DNA of 33,133 nt from Candidatus Aerophobetes bacterium Ae_b3b (GCA_005223085.1 NJBP01000020.1:1-33133); one strand, 5' to 3'; counted from the first letter of the stretch, positions 7,049-15,997 are shown. The notes: generated by a model not told the origin, from the letters alone. Numbers and translations are program-made.

Positions 7049-7888
7049 ATGACACGGAGAATAAATCTTAAAAAACTAGTTCCGAGTACGATATTTTTCA
7101 TATTACTGGCCATCCTATCTCTGCCTTTTGTTTATATCATGATGACCTCTTTTAAGACTCACCTTGATATAATGTTGCGGCCTATACTATTTACCCCCAC
7201 TCTTAAAAACTATGTTGACCTATTCTTTACTCAAACAAGTAATTTTCCACGGTATATGTTGAATAGTCTGATTGTCGCTCTCCTTAGTACGGTTTTTATT
7301 ATCGGTATAGCAGGGCTGTCAGCGTATGGTATTTCCAGATCCGAGTTTGTATGGCATTTAGATAAGATTCTACTCGGTTGGGTTTTGTTTCTCCGTATGG
7401 TTTTTCCGGTTGCTTTCGCTCTCCCTTTTTACAAAATAGCTCAAAGTCTTAACCTTTTAGATACTAAAATTATTTTAATTGTTTTTTACACTACAATAAA
7501 CATTCCATTTGCTGTTTGGATGCTTAAGGGATTTTTTGACCAGTTACCAAGGGCTTATGAAGAGGCAGCTTTCATAGATGGATGTTCTATCTTTGGAGTA
7601 TTCTGGAGAGTCGCCATGCCTATAATTAGCTCAGGTGCTGTTGCTACAGCTATTCTTGTGTTTATGCTGGGCTGGAATGAGTTTTTGTTTGCACTAATTA
7701 TCACAGAGAGCAGTCGGTCCATGACCTTGACGGTTGGTATAGCTGGATTATGTCAGCAGTATATGGTGGAGTGGGGAAAGATGGCTGCCGCTGCTACCAT
7801 ATTCACTATCCCTATATTTGTTCTGTCTGTCTTTGTTCAAGACTATCTGGGAAAAGGACTGACTATGGGGATCGGGATAAAAGAATGA
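7049..7888 (+). CDS. Sugar ABC transporter permease (MalG/UgpE type)
   Basis: A 279-residue inner-membrane protein with an N-terminal membrane segment at about residues 12-32, the MTSFKT motif after it and the EAA loop YEEAAFIDGCSIFGVF...MPII near residues 170-195, then WNEFLFALI. These are hallmarks of the MalG half of family-1 sugar importers. The ribosome site is AGGGAG. The stop codon overlaps the ATG of the next gene (ATGA), so the DUF3604-like protein is translationally coupled to the transporter and probably works on the imported compound. Confidence 0.9.
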   Translation: MTRRINLKKLVPSTIFFILLAILSLPFVYIMMTSFKTHLDIMLRPILFTPTLKNYVDLFFTQTSNFPRYMLNSLIVALLSTVFIIGIAGLSAYGISRSEFVWHLDKILLGWVLFLRMVFPVAFALPFYKIAQSLNLLDTKIILIVFYTTINIPFAVWMLKGFFDQLPRAYEEAAFIDGCSIFGVFWRVAMPIISSGAVATAILVFMLGWNEFLFALIITESSRSMTLTVGIAGLCQQYMVEWGKMAAAATIFTIPIFVLSVFVQDYLGKGLTMGIGIKE

Positions 7889-9333
7889 GAAACAAAAAAA
7901 ACAACCACAAACTGAACTTATACTGGGGGGATATACATAGGTCAAGCAGTGCCAGTGGAGGTAGGCCTCCAATGGAAGAACACTTTAGGGTGGCACGAAA
8001 GGAACTTAGACTAGATTTTTTTGCAATAGCCGACAATGCTAAGTTGACAGAGGATCCTATCAAACGCAGATTTTACATGAGAGAGTTAGAGGGTCCAAGA
8101 GGAGCTTCTGACGGAAGAAGCCCGGAAACTTTGGATTCTCTTATAGAGTTTCACCGAATATCAAAACCTGACTGGCAAAAATTGCAGAGATTGGTCCGTG
8201 ACTACTATGAACCCTACAATTTTGTCACCTTTCTGGCCTACGAATGGTGTAGCGCTACCTATGGAGACCACAATGTCTATTACTTCAACGACGATGAACC
8301 TATAAGGCTGCCCAGCAATTTACCGGATTTATATAAAGAGCTCTCGGAAACGAGATGTATGATAATACCCCATCACTCTGGTTATGCGTTGGGAAGAAGG
8401 GGAGTGAACTGGAATTACCATAATCCTCGTTTGGAACGATTAGTGGAAATATTTTCTTTACATGGTTCCAGCGAAGAGCCACAAGGCAGTTACTTCCCCT
8501 TGAAAAATATCGGGATGGGAACAAATGTACCCGGGGGATCAGTTCAAGAGATCCTAAATCGAGGATACAAGTTAGGTATAATGGCATCCAGTGATTGTCA
8601 TGAAGATCCTCACCAACTGGTATTAACAGGGGTTTACTCTGAGGAACTAACTAGAGAGAAAATATGGCAAGGCCTATGGGACAGACACTGTTTTGGAACC
8701 ACAGGCGAAAAAATAGAAATAAAATTTTCCATGGACGATTACCCCATGGGAAGTATATATGCCACTGATACGTTTCCAGGGATAAAGATATCGATCCAAG
8801 GAACGCGAAGAATACAAAGAGTAGATTTGATAAAAAATGGCGGCATTTTAAAAAGTTGGGAGGTAAACAAAGAAAATGCAACTTTTCAAATGATCGATGA
8901 GACTACTCCATCTAAACCCGATAATTATTACTATGTGAGAGTATTGCAAGAAAATGGAAGTATGGGATGGTCGAGTCCAATATGGGTTTCCTATCTTCCC
9001 GAGCTGGAACCAGTGAGGGGATACCTCTTTTGGGAACCGGAATTTGAACTACTTTTCACAGCCAAGAAGAAGGGATCCAAAATGACGCTAATTTGCACAA
9101 ATGAGAGTTTAGAACATTTTTCTGCACGTAATGTTAGATTTCAGATTTTTCGCAAAACAACCTCAGAGAAATTATTTGGTGCTAAATTCCCCAAACTAAA
9201 CTCAGAGCATTCCATAAGTGTTGAATTTTTTCTAAAAAGGAATCAAAGAGTTTACTCAGATTTAGTGTGCGAAGTCTCATATCGAGATTTCTATGACAAT
9301 CTGAGACATATAAGAAGAACTATGTTGAGATAA
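7885..9333 (+). CDS. DUF3604/PHP-like metal-dependent hydrolase
   Basis: A 482-residue protein; the frame is open further upstream inside the permease gene, but ATG 7885, overlapping the permease stop, is the sensible start. Motifs: LYWGDIHRSS (Asp16, His18), FFAIADN (Asp50), FLAYEW, IIPHHSGY (His163, His164), EIFSLHGSSE and ASSDCHED (Asp237, His239). This is the order of metal ligands in DUF3604 and PHP-like phosphoesterases. The usual GD.H.H start has Arg-Ser in place of the second His. The C-terminal 130 residues look like a beta-rich domain. No signal peptide, so it is likely cytosolic. Such proteins often sit in polysaccharide-degradation or sulfatase loci; the reaction here is unknown. 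Confidence 0.75.
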   Translation: MRNKKNNHKLNLYWGDIHRSSSASGGRPPMEEHFRVARKELRLDFFAIADNAKLTEDPIKRRFYMRELEGPRGASDGRSPETLDSLIEFHRISKPDWQKLQRLVRDYYEPYNFVTFLAYEWCSATYGDHNVYYFNDDEPIRLPSNLPDLYKELSETRCMIIPHHSGYALGRRGVNWNYHNPRLERLVEIFSLHGSSEEPQGSYFPLKNIGMGTNVPGGSVQEILNRGYKLGIMASSDCHEDPHQLVLTGVYSEELTREKIWQGLWDRHCFGTTGEKIEIKFSMDDYPMGSIYATDTFPGIKISIQGTRRIQRVDLIKNGGILKSWEVNKENATFQMIDETTPSKPDNYYYVRVLQENGSMGWSSPIWVSYLPELEPVRGYLFWEPEFELLFTAKKKGSKMTLICTNESLEHFSARNVRFQIFRKTTSEKLFGAKFPKLNSEHSISVEFFLKRNQRVYSDLVCEVSYRDFYDNLRHIRRTMLR

Positions 9334-9563
9334 CCGATGTTGTCCGGAGCCGTGTTTACTCAAAGACGGATTCGTGGACGTGATGCTACGATGTCTTCAA
9401 CTCGAAATCATGTAAATACGGAGATCAATAATTCATACACAAATTAAACATTTAAGGTTCGGCTAAATTCTATAATATAGGGAACCGTGGAGTGTGAACA
9501 TTCTAATAAGAAAGGAGATCATTTCTTAAATCATCTCATAGATGGCTCTTAAAGAGATAACCC

Positions 9564-10688
9564 ATGAGCAAAACAGTAAAGAAAAAAATTGATACCAGCG
9601 GAGGATATGGTATCATAGATCCTGAACAAGAAGTAATGGTGACAAGCAATGATCGAAATGTTCCTAAGGAGGGGAGGGTTCTGAAAATTGGAATTATTGG
9701 TGTTGGTGCTATAGCACAACGTTCCCATATACCAAATTTTCAAAAAGTTAACGGAGCTGAAATATTAGCGGTATGTGATCCAATTGAGAGAAAAGCTAAA
9801 CTGGTTGCGGAGAAGTGGGGAATTAAATATTACTTTACGAATTATAAAGATCTTCTTTCCTTGGATGAGCTTGATGCAGTTAGTGTCTGCACCCCAAATT
9901 ACTTTCATGCTCCCATAACCATTGATGCTTGTGATAAAGGCAAGCACGTTTTGTGCGAAAAGCCAATAGCTACTACACTTGAGGATGCTCAGAGAATGAT
10001 AGATGCAGCTAAGAGAAATAAGGTTAAACTGGAGATTGGTCAGTTCAAAAAATTTATGCCTGTTTACGAAGTAGGGAAGGAAATTTTAGAAGAGGGTTTA
10101 ATTGGGGATGTTCTGACTGTGCGTACCAAGCTTGGACACAGCGGGCCTGAAGATTGGAGTCCAACAACAGGGAAGTGGTTCTTCAAAAAATGGAAAACTG
10201 GAATGGGTGTACTATTGGACTTAGGAACAAAGCATATTAGCTTAATAAGATGGTTTCTTAACGATGAAGTCGAGTCAGTGATAGGAAGAGTTGATATTCT
10301 TACTAAAGCTTTTTCAGAGGTCGAGGATTATGCGGTGGGTGTCCTTAAGTTTAGATCAGGAATAATTTGTGTTTTAGAGACTAGTTGGTGCACAAAGCCC
10401 TCTTTTAAGGGAACTGAAATTGTAGGAACCAAAGGAACCCTATTTATGGATTATCCTAATACAAGACTTGAAATTAGAATAGCGAACAAAATAAACGCAA
10501 CTTTTCATCCTGAAATCCCCGAAGAAGGTAAGAAAGGTAATCCTTTTCAACGCTTTGTAGATTGCATAAAAGAAGATAGGATACCCGACGTTACTGCAGA
10601 AGATGAAAAGAGGAGTCTTGAAGTAGCTCTAGCAATTTCCAAAAGCAGTGAAACTGGGAAAACCGTTCACTTGCTTTTGGATAATTAA
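9564..10688 (+). CDS. Gfo/Idh/MocA-family oxidoreductase (first)
   Basis: A 374-residue NAD(P)-dependent dehydrogenase. The Rossmann motif IGIIGVGAIAQ begins only at about residue 42; then come CEKPIA and DLGTKHISLIRWF, whose Asp and His are catalytic in sugar and inositol dehydrogenases of this family. The 40-residue N-terminal extension is unusual. ATG 9564 has no good ribosome site, whereas AAGGAGGGGAGG lies inside the frame at about 9664-9675, just before a possible CTG start at 9682 next to the Rossmann strand. An ATG at about 9637 is a third choice. It forms a pair with the next gene 25 bases downstream. Substrate probably a sugar or cyclitol. Confidence 0.85.
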   Translation: MSKTVKKKIDTSGGYGIIDPEQEVMVTSNDRNVPKEGRVLKIGIIGVGAIAQRSHIPNFQKVNGAEILAVCDPIERKAKLVAEKWGIKYYFTNYKDLLSLDELDAVSVCTPNYFHAPITIDACDKGKHVLCEKPIATTLEDAQRMIDAAKRNKVKLEIGQFKKFMPVYEVGKEILEEGLIGDVLTVRTKLGHSGPEDWSPTTGKWFFKKWKTGMGVLLDLGTKHISLIRWFLNDEVESVIGRVDILTKAFSEVEDYAVGVLKFRSGIICVLETSWCTKPSFKGTEIVGTKGTLFMDYPNTRLEIRIANKINATFHPEIPEEGKKGNPFQRFVDCIKEDRIPDVTAEDEKRSLEVALAISKSSETGKTVHLLLDN

Positions 10689-10713
10689 ATAAATAATATA
10701 TTAGGTGGTAAAA

Positions 10714-11742
10714 ATGCAGGAAAAAATTAATATTGGAGTTGTAGGTTTAGATAATTGGTATCATGCCCTTCCGTACTGTCAGGTTCTCTCTGAAATGGAG
10801 GAGGTCGAATTTATAGGTGTTTCTGATGAGTCTTACGAAAGAACAAAATGTACGGCTAAGCAGTATGGAGTGAAGAAGTGGAGCACCGATCATAGAGAGA
10901 TAATAGAGGATGCAGCAATCGACGCAGTGATCATAACTGCTTGTACTAATCAGCATGCAGGATTGAGTGAACTTGCAGCCATTAATGGAAAACAGGTTTT
11001 ATGCGATAAGCCTATCGAGGTTTCATTAGAAAAGGCTGACTCTATCATACAAACCATTAAAAAGACCGAGGTTAAGTTTATGATGAGTTTTACCCGAAGA
11101 GTGAAGCCTCACTTTATTAAGGCCAAGGAAATGATTCAAAAAGGGAAAATCGGGCAGGTGGCTTGTATCATGGAAACGGGAAGATTTTTGTTGCCAAGAA
11201 GCGAACCTAACTCTGAAGAACCGGGTTGGTATGCCGAAATGGCCAAAGCCGGGGGCGGAGGTTTTGTTGATCACGCTGTTCATCAACTCGATGCCCTGCG
11301 CTGGTTTCTAAATGACGAAGTTGAACAGGTTTTGGGATATACAAGTAATTTAGTCTATAAGGAGATAGAGGTTGAGGACTATGGAATTGCGACTTTCAAG
11401 TTCAATAAGGGAACGGTGGCAACCGTTGAGAGTACTTGGACAGTCGTCCCTCCGGATGCGCCCTGTGATAGGGTCGAGATACAGGGGACAAAAGGATCAA
11501 TTACTATAGACGAGATTTCTCATAGAACAACTCTCTATGACAGGAAAGGAGAAGTCTCCTATCATTTCCCATTTGAGGACTCAGATATTTTTAGGAAAAT
11601 GCTCGAGAACTTTGTTACCGCAATAAGGAGTGATAGACCCCCTTTAGCATCTGCATGGGATGGAAGAGCAGCTACAGAACTGGTTCTGGCAGTCTATCAG
11701 TCTGCTAAAGAGGGTAGAAGAATAACCTTGCCAGCACGGTGA
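10714..11742 (+). CDS. Gfo/Idh/MocA-family oxidoreductase (second)
   Basis: A 342-residue dehydrogenase starting at ATG 10714, preceded by TAGGTGG; a GTG nine bases earlier overlaps that site and is less likely. Residues 5-15 (INIGVVGLDNW) begin the Rossmann fold, but the classical third Gly is replaced. CDKPIE and GGGFVDHAVHQLDALRWF give the family catalytic Lys-Pro and the Asp/His pair. It is clearly divergent from the gene before it, so the two likely do consecutive steps (for example oxidation then reduction of a sugar carbon), as in other pathways with paired Gfo/Idh/MocA enzymes. That pairing role is inference. Confidence 0.85.
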   Translation: MQEKINIGVVGLDNWYHALPYCQVLSEMEEVEFIGVSDESYERTKCTAKQYGVKKWSTDHREIIEDAAIDAVIITACTNQHAGLSELAAINGKQVLCDKPIEVSLEKADSIIQTIKKTEVKFMMSFTRRVKPHFIKAKEMIQKGKIGQVACIMETGRFLLPRSEPNSEEPGWYAEMAKAGGGGFVDHAVHQLDALRWFLNDEVEQVLGYTSNLVYKEIEVEDYGIATFKFNKGTVATVESTWTVVPPDAPCDRVEIQGTKGSITIDEISHRTTLYDRKGEVSYHFPFEDSDIFRKMLENFVTAIRSDRPPLASAWDGRAATELVLAVYQSAKEGRRITLPAR

Positions 11743-12071
11743 TCAAAGAAAGTTGCCTCAGAGATAGATCGTTTGCATCACTCCCTTAATAAGGAAGTAG
11801 TAAGCTCGAGTCAAAGCATATGAGTTTATCACCCTTCCCTAAGCCCGAATGAAGGAAGTTATGGATTGGGAAATGTCCGAATACCATATATATCCGCCAG
11901 ATTAGGCAGGGAGCATAAAAAAGGTGAGGATACTCAGCGCAAGGTATTGCAAGAGATGACAAAGATTGCTGTTGTTCTTTTACAACTTTTTCTACCGGGG
12001 GGAACTTGACAACACTATAGGGAGCTTTGATAGAGGAAAAAGCTAAAATAAGACAGAAAGGATACAAAACC
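11743..12071. other. Intergenic stretch between Gfo/Idh/MocA and MDR genes
   Basis: About 330 bases without a recognisable gene. Frames are short and broken. A possible promoter (12006-12034) lies at the right end. Nothing else stands out. Confidence 0.4.
12006..12034 (+). promoter_or_regulatory. Possible promoter of the MDR dehydrogenase gene
   Basis: TTGACA at 12006-12011, 17 bases, then GATAGA at 12029-12034. The -35 box is perfect and the -10 box weak. The start codon at 12072 would give a leader of about 30 bases. Confidence 0.35.
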
Positions 12072-13079
12072 ATGTCGAAAAATCCAACGGTGGTTTTTGT
12101 CCAACCACGTGAGGTAGTGATTGAAGAAAGGGAGATCCCCTCTCCGCAGCTAAATGAGCTTTTAATTAAAACTGAGTATACTCTAATCAGTACTGGGACA
12201 GAATTAACTATTGTAAACGGGGAATATTCCCCCAGTTCAGTGTGGGCGCGTATATCAAAATTTCCATCTGTGCTAGGATATAGTAATGTCGGCAGAGTTA
12301 TCGCCGCAGGAGAGAATATAGATCGGAGCTGGATTGGCCGGGAGGTAGTTAGCCATAGCTACCACGCTAGCTATGTAGTTAGTTCAATAGAAGGAATAGA
12401 GCCAATTGATCGGCCCATCCCTAAGGAAGAGGCCACCCTTTTTGAGCTTGCTCGAACAGTAATGAACGGAGTACGGAGGGCAAGGGTTCAATTTGGGGAG
12501 ACTGTAGTTATCTATGGATTGGGTCTTTTAGGCCAACTGGCTACCCGCTTTTGCTGGTTGGCTGGCGCTAGACCTGTAATAGGCATCGAGATAGCGGAAA
12601 GTCGCTTGGGAAAGCTACCCTCCAAATCAGGTATTATAGGTCTTAATCCTCAAAAAGAGGATGCAACAACTAAAGTAAAGGAGCTTACTCGTGGCCGAAT
12701 GGCGGATGTGGTTTTCGAAGTAACAGGAAATCCTCATCTTATTCCCGATGAGTTTCGTCTTCTCAGGCGACAAGGCAGATTTATAGTTTTAAGCAGTCCT
12801 CGTGGGACAACTACTTTTGACTTTCATGATTTATGCAACCGGCCTAGCTTTACCATTATTGGCACTCATAACAGCTCTCATCCACTCTACCCTGTACTCG
12901 ATAATCCCTGGACTAAAGCCCGCCACACAGAGTTGTTTTTTGACCTTATCGCTGATGGTGAGCTGGATATAGGCAATCTAATTACTCATCACATTTCCTA
13001 TAAAAAAGCCCCTGACATTTATCAGATGCTTTTAAAGGATCGCTCGAAGGCAATGGGTGTGGTTTTAGAATGGGAATAA
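12072..13079 (+). CDS. MDR-family (zinc-alcohol-dehydrogenase-like) oxidoreductase, probably zinc-free
   Basis: A 335-residue medium-chain dehydrogenase. The start is ATG 12072 (MSKNPTVVF), preceded by AAAGGAT. An N-terminal GroES-like half with YTLISTGTELT and PSVLGYSNVGRVIAAG is followed by a Rossmann half with VVIYGLGLLGQLATRF and ADVVFEVTGNP. The usual catalytic zinc cysteine (CGTD-type motif) is replaced by STGTE, as in a group of MDR proteins that lack metal. It probably oxidises or reduces a sugar-derived alcohol or carries out an elimination within the same pathway as the two Gfo/Idh/MocA enzymes. It lies 132 bases before the sulfatase gene. Confidence 0.85.
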   Translation: MSKNPTVVFVQPREVVIEEREIPSPQLNELLIKTEYTLISTGTELTIVNGEYSPSSVWARISKFPSVLGYSNVGRVIAAGENIDRSWIGREVVSHSYHASYVVSSIEGIEPIDRPIPKEEATLFELARTVMNGVRRARVQFGETVVIYGLGLLGQLATRFCWLAGARPVIGIEIAESRLGKLPSKSGIIGLNPQKEDATTKVKELTRGRMADVVFEVTGNPHLIPDEFRLLRRQGRFIVLSSPRGTTTFDFHDLCNRPSFTIIGTHNSSHPLYPVLDNPWTKARHTELFFDLIADGELDIGNLITHHISYKKAPDIYQMLLKDRSKAMGVVLEWE

Positions 13080-13211
13080 CAGTAATACTCCAGAATAACT
13101 CTAGCATATATTATTCAAATTGCCGAATCCGAAATCAAATCTCTAACTTACCATACTTTTTGAAGAAGAGCCTAAAATACTAAACCAATATATTATACAG
13201 GAGGAACCAAG

Positions 13212-14615
13212 ATGAATGTCGTGCTCATAATCATCGATACCTTAAGACAGGATCATGTGGGCTGTTATGGAAACAGGTGGATTAAAACACCTTATCTTGA
13301 CTCTTTAGCTAAAGAGTCGGTACTTTTCACCCATGCTTATCCAGATTCACTTCCTACTCTACAGGTCCGAAGAGTTCTACAGACAGGTTGCCGTATCTTT
13401 CCCTTCCTGGATCATAAGGGTTATAAGGGTAACCTTTTTGTTGGTTCACCTGGCTGGGGGCCTGTTTCCGAGGAACGAGACACCATTGCTGAAATCTTGC
13501 AGAGCCATGGCTATCGCACTGCGTTCATAACTGATACTTATCATCAGTTTAAACCCTCGGAGAATTTTCACCGCGGTTTTGATGAGTGGACCTGGATAAG
13601 AGGTCAGGAACACGACGCTTATCGCTCAGGACCTTACCCATCCCGGGAAGAGATTGAAAGATACATCCCCCAAAATTTAAGGAAAGGAGAAAGAGGACTG
13701 GGAGGAAAGTTTACCGATTTCATTGGTAGGTACCTACCTAATGTAGCTGATAGAAACTGTGAAGAGGATTATTTCCCCGCCCAGGTCTTTAGAGAAGGAG
13801 CCGGGTGGCTGGAGCGAAATCAAGATGCGGAAAAGTTTTTCCTCGTCCTTGATTCTTTTGATCCTCACGAGCCTTGGGATCCACCTATTTATTATCGAAA
13901 AATCTACGATCCCCATGATGATACCATTGATTTTCTGTCCTCCCTTTATGGCCGAGCTGATCAACTTAGCCCCCGGGTATTAAAACGTCTCAGGGCAAAC
14001 TATGCCGGAGAGGTAACCCTAGTGGATCGTTGGCTGGGCTATTTTCTAGAAGAGATGAGAAATTTAAACCTCATGGAAAATACGCTCATTGCCGTGATAT
14101 CCGACCATGGCCACTGTATTGGTGAACATAATCTAGTAGGAAAACAAGGTCATCCTCTGTCCCGGGAAATTGCTGATTTGGTTTTAATGATCCACCATCC
14201 CGCTGGAGAAGGCTCTGGCACAACCTGTGAGAGCCTGATTTATAACTATGACCTACCCTCCACTATCCTTGCCAGATTAGGAATAGAGGCAGAACAGCCC
14301 ATGGATGGGAGAGACATTTGGTCTCTAGCCTTAGGCAAAGAAAAAGAGATATACGATCATGTTACCTGTGGCTGGGGACCGTTTGTTATGATTCGTGATA
14401 AACGTTGGTGGTATAATGCTTATCTTTGGGGTGAAAGCCCCCTTCTTTATGATTTAGAGGCTGATCCGAAACTGGAAAAAAATATTGCCCAAGAGTATCC
14501 TCACATCTGCCAGCGGATGAAAGATCTGGCAATTGCTGATGCCGGTGGCAAGGTTCCAGAGTTCTTAAGGAAGCTAAAGGGTGAGCCCGGATGTACCCCA
14601 CTTTTGGTGGAGTAA
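13212..14615 (+). CDS. Sulfatase-family hydrolase with Thr at the nucleophile position (complete copy 1)
   Basis: A 467-residue alkaline-phosphatase-superfamily enzyme; ribosome site CAGGAGGAACC. Visible motifs: IIIDTLRQDHVGCYG (Asp9, Asp14) at the N-terminal metal site, DSFDPHEPWDPP (His219), and SDHGHCIGEH (Asp298, His299) with GK at 310-311. Sulfatases normally carry C/S-x-P-x-R for formylglycine. Anchoring on the conserved Arg and following TG, the equivalent here is Thr49-Leu-Gln-Val-Arg53 then TG at 58-59, so the nucleophile would be Thr and formylglycine cannot form by the known route. No signal peptide: cytosolic. Thr nucleophiles occur in phosphodiesterase members of the superfamily, so a phospho- or unusual sulfo-substrate is possible. 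The last gene of cluster A. Confidence 0.85.
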   Translation: MNVVLIIIDTLRQDHVGCYGNRWIKTPYLDSLAKESVLFTHAYPDSLPTLQVRRVLQTGCRIFPFLDHKGYKGNLFVGSPGWGPVSEERDTIAEILQSHGYRTAFITDTYHQFKPSENFHRGFDEWTWIRGQEHDAYRSGPYPSREEIERYIPQNLRKGERGLGGKFTDFIGRYLPNVADRNCEEDYFPAQVFREGAGWLERNQDAEKFFLVLDSFDPHEPWDPPIYYRKIYDPHDDTIDFLSSLYGRADQLSPRVLKRLRANYAGEVTLVDRWLGYFLEEMRNLNLMENTLIAVISDHGHCIGEHNLVGKQGHPLSREIADLVLMIHHPAGEGSGTTCESLIYNYDLPSTILARLGIEAEQPMDGRDIWSLALGKEKEIYDHVTCGWGPFVMIRDKRWWYNAYLWGESPLLYDLEADPKLEKNIAQEYPHICQRMKDLAIADAGGKVPEFLRKLKGEPGCTPLLVE

Positions 14616-14635
14616 GAAGAGACGTAACGTTGTAG

Positions 14636-14663
14636 TTGACGATTGAGTTTTTTTGGTTATGAT
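14636..14663 (+). promoter_or_regulatory. Sigma70-like promoter of the second IclR copy
   Basis: TTGACG at 14636-14641, 16 bases, TATGAT at 14658-14663, just after the sulfatase stop and 40 bases ahead of the IclR start. It parallels the promoter of the first copy. Confidence 0.5.
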
Positions 14664-14688
14664 TAACTAAAGAAAAAGATGCATTTGT

Positions 14689-14701
14689 TTCATATATGGA
14701 A
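14689..14701 (+). promoter_or_regulatory. Near-palindrome TTCATATATGGAA, possible IclR operator
   Basis: The counterpart of the perfect palindrome at 3603-3614, with one extra G in the right arm, in the same place between promoter and start codon of the IclR gene. Confidence 0.35.
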
Positions 14702-14703
14702 TA

Positions 14704-15488
14704 ATGAATGCGCAAAGACTAGTCCCAGCAGCGGATAGGGTTCTAAATATCATCGAATTGTTGGCGAATGAGCGAGGGGAGCTATCTTTACTGAGCTTAG
14801 CTCTTCTTTAAATATCCCGAAACCTTCGCTTTCACGATTGCTCTCCAATCTACAGCAAAGGGGCTATGTTAGCCACAATCCTGTAACCAGGAAATATCAA
14901 CTCACCCTTAAGCTTTTGACCCTCGGCGATAGACTTCTAGATAGACTGGATTTACGGGAAAAGGCAAGAGCTTCAATGCAGAAGCTGATGGAGAAATCGA
15001 AAGAAACTGTAGAACTAGCTATTCTTGATGATAAAGAGATAGTTTATATCGACAAGCACGAAAGTTACGAGTCTATAAGACTGGTAGCCCATATTGGGAG
15101 CAGATACTCAACTTTGCATCCAACCGCCGTAGGAAAGGTTTTTCTGGCCTATATGTCTGAGGAAGACTTTGAGTATATTATAAGAGAAAGAGGGTTAAAG
15201 CAGTTTACGCAAAATACCATCACCGATGCCGAGAAGTTGAAAGAAGAGTTAAAAGAAATCCGAGCCAACGGATACGCTTTTGATGATCAGGAGGTAAGAC
15301 TCGGGGTCCGACGCATCGCCGCCCCCATATTCGATCATTCAAAAAAGATAGCAGGTGTTATTGGCATTGCTGGACCGACTTTCCGTATGAGACGAGGACG
15401 AAAAGAAGAGCTAGGCAGGATAGTTAAGCAAGCAGCCGGGGAGATTTCAAATGAGCTCGGCTGGGACAGATCAAAGAATAAAACGTAA
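14704..15488 (+). pseudogene. IclR-family regulator, frameshifted copy
   Basis: From ATG 14704 the frame starts MNAQRLVPAADRVLNIIELL and follows the first IclR copy. Within the helix-turn-helix, CTATC is followed by three T here and four in copy 1 (near 14785-14788), and the frame then ends at a TAA some 30 bases later. The rest of the protein, including the effector domain, stays intact in the shifted frame to 15488. A TTG at 14838 could start a 216-residue product lacking most of the DNA-binding domain, but it has no ribosome site. The body is about 90% identical to copy 1. Either a recent pseudogene or a homopolymer sequencing error. Confidence 0.8.
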
Positions 15489-15997
15489 ACAGACTCGAAA
15501 CACAGCCCTTTTGGATTTTAAGGTGTAGGCAGAGCCTTAGTCTGCTTTATTGTTCTTTTATGGCTCAATCTCCATCCTAAACAAAAGAAAAGTCGAAAGC
15601 AGTTTGCACTAGCTACAAAACCAGTTGTCCAGATCTTTTGAAGGCGGCAAAGCGGGAAATTAGGTCCGACAGGGGGGTGATGAGAAGTTAGGTGGTCCAA
15701 CGATAGGCAAGGAGGGCCGATGCAGCTTCGAGATATGTGAAGTAGCCAGGAAAGCCATGTCACCGAAAAGGTCGAGTCCAGTTTGAAGAAGCGAGAACAA
15801 GAGATAGATCTATGGTATGGCTGCTGAGGCGTCACCAGACGAAAAGGGTGTAAACAGACTGGTCAGACTTAAGATACTACTACGGTTGTCCTCGATTTCA
15901 CAACCATGTTCAAATTATAATTAGCATAAAAGGAACGTTCTTATTCTGTCAAAATGGCAAGCTGGATCTCAAAAATTAAGAATGGGAGGTGAGTGGC
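15489..15997. other. Intergenic stretch after the IclR copy
   Basis: About 500 bases with no gene I can support on either strand. Frames on both strands are interrupted or have implausible composition. It contains a GC-richer, purine-rich block at about 15640-15780 that differs from its AT-rich surroundings and could be the residue of a lost gene. The ribosome site for the next gene is at its right end. Confidence 0.4.

Noticed and set aside
9471-9476. TATAAT ahead of the first Gfo/Idh/MocA gene as a promoter
   Set aside because: The -10 match is perfect, but no acceptable -35 box lies at 15-19 bases and there is no extended -10, so in AT-rich DNA it may be chance.
15518-15835. Minus-strand open frame of 105 codons in the gap after the IclR copy
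   Set aside because: Composition rich in Ser, His, Cys and Trp, no ribosome site, no family resemblance. It is probably chance.
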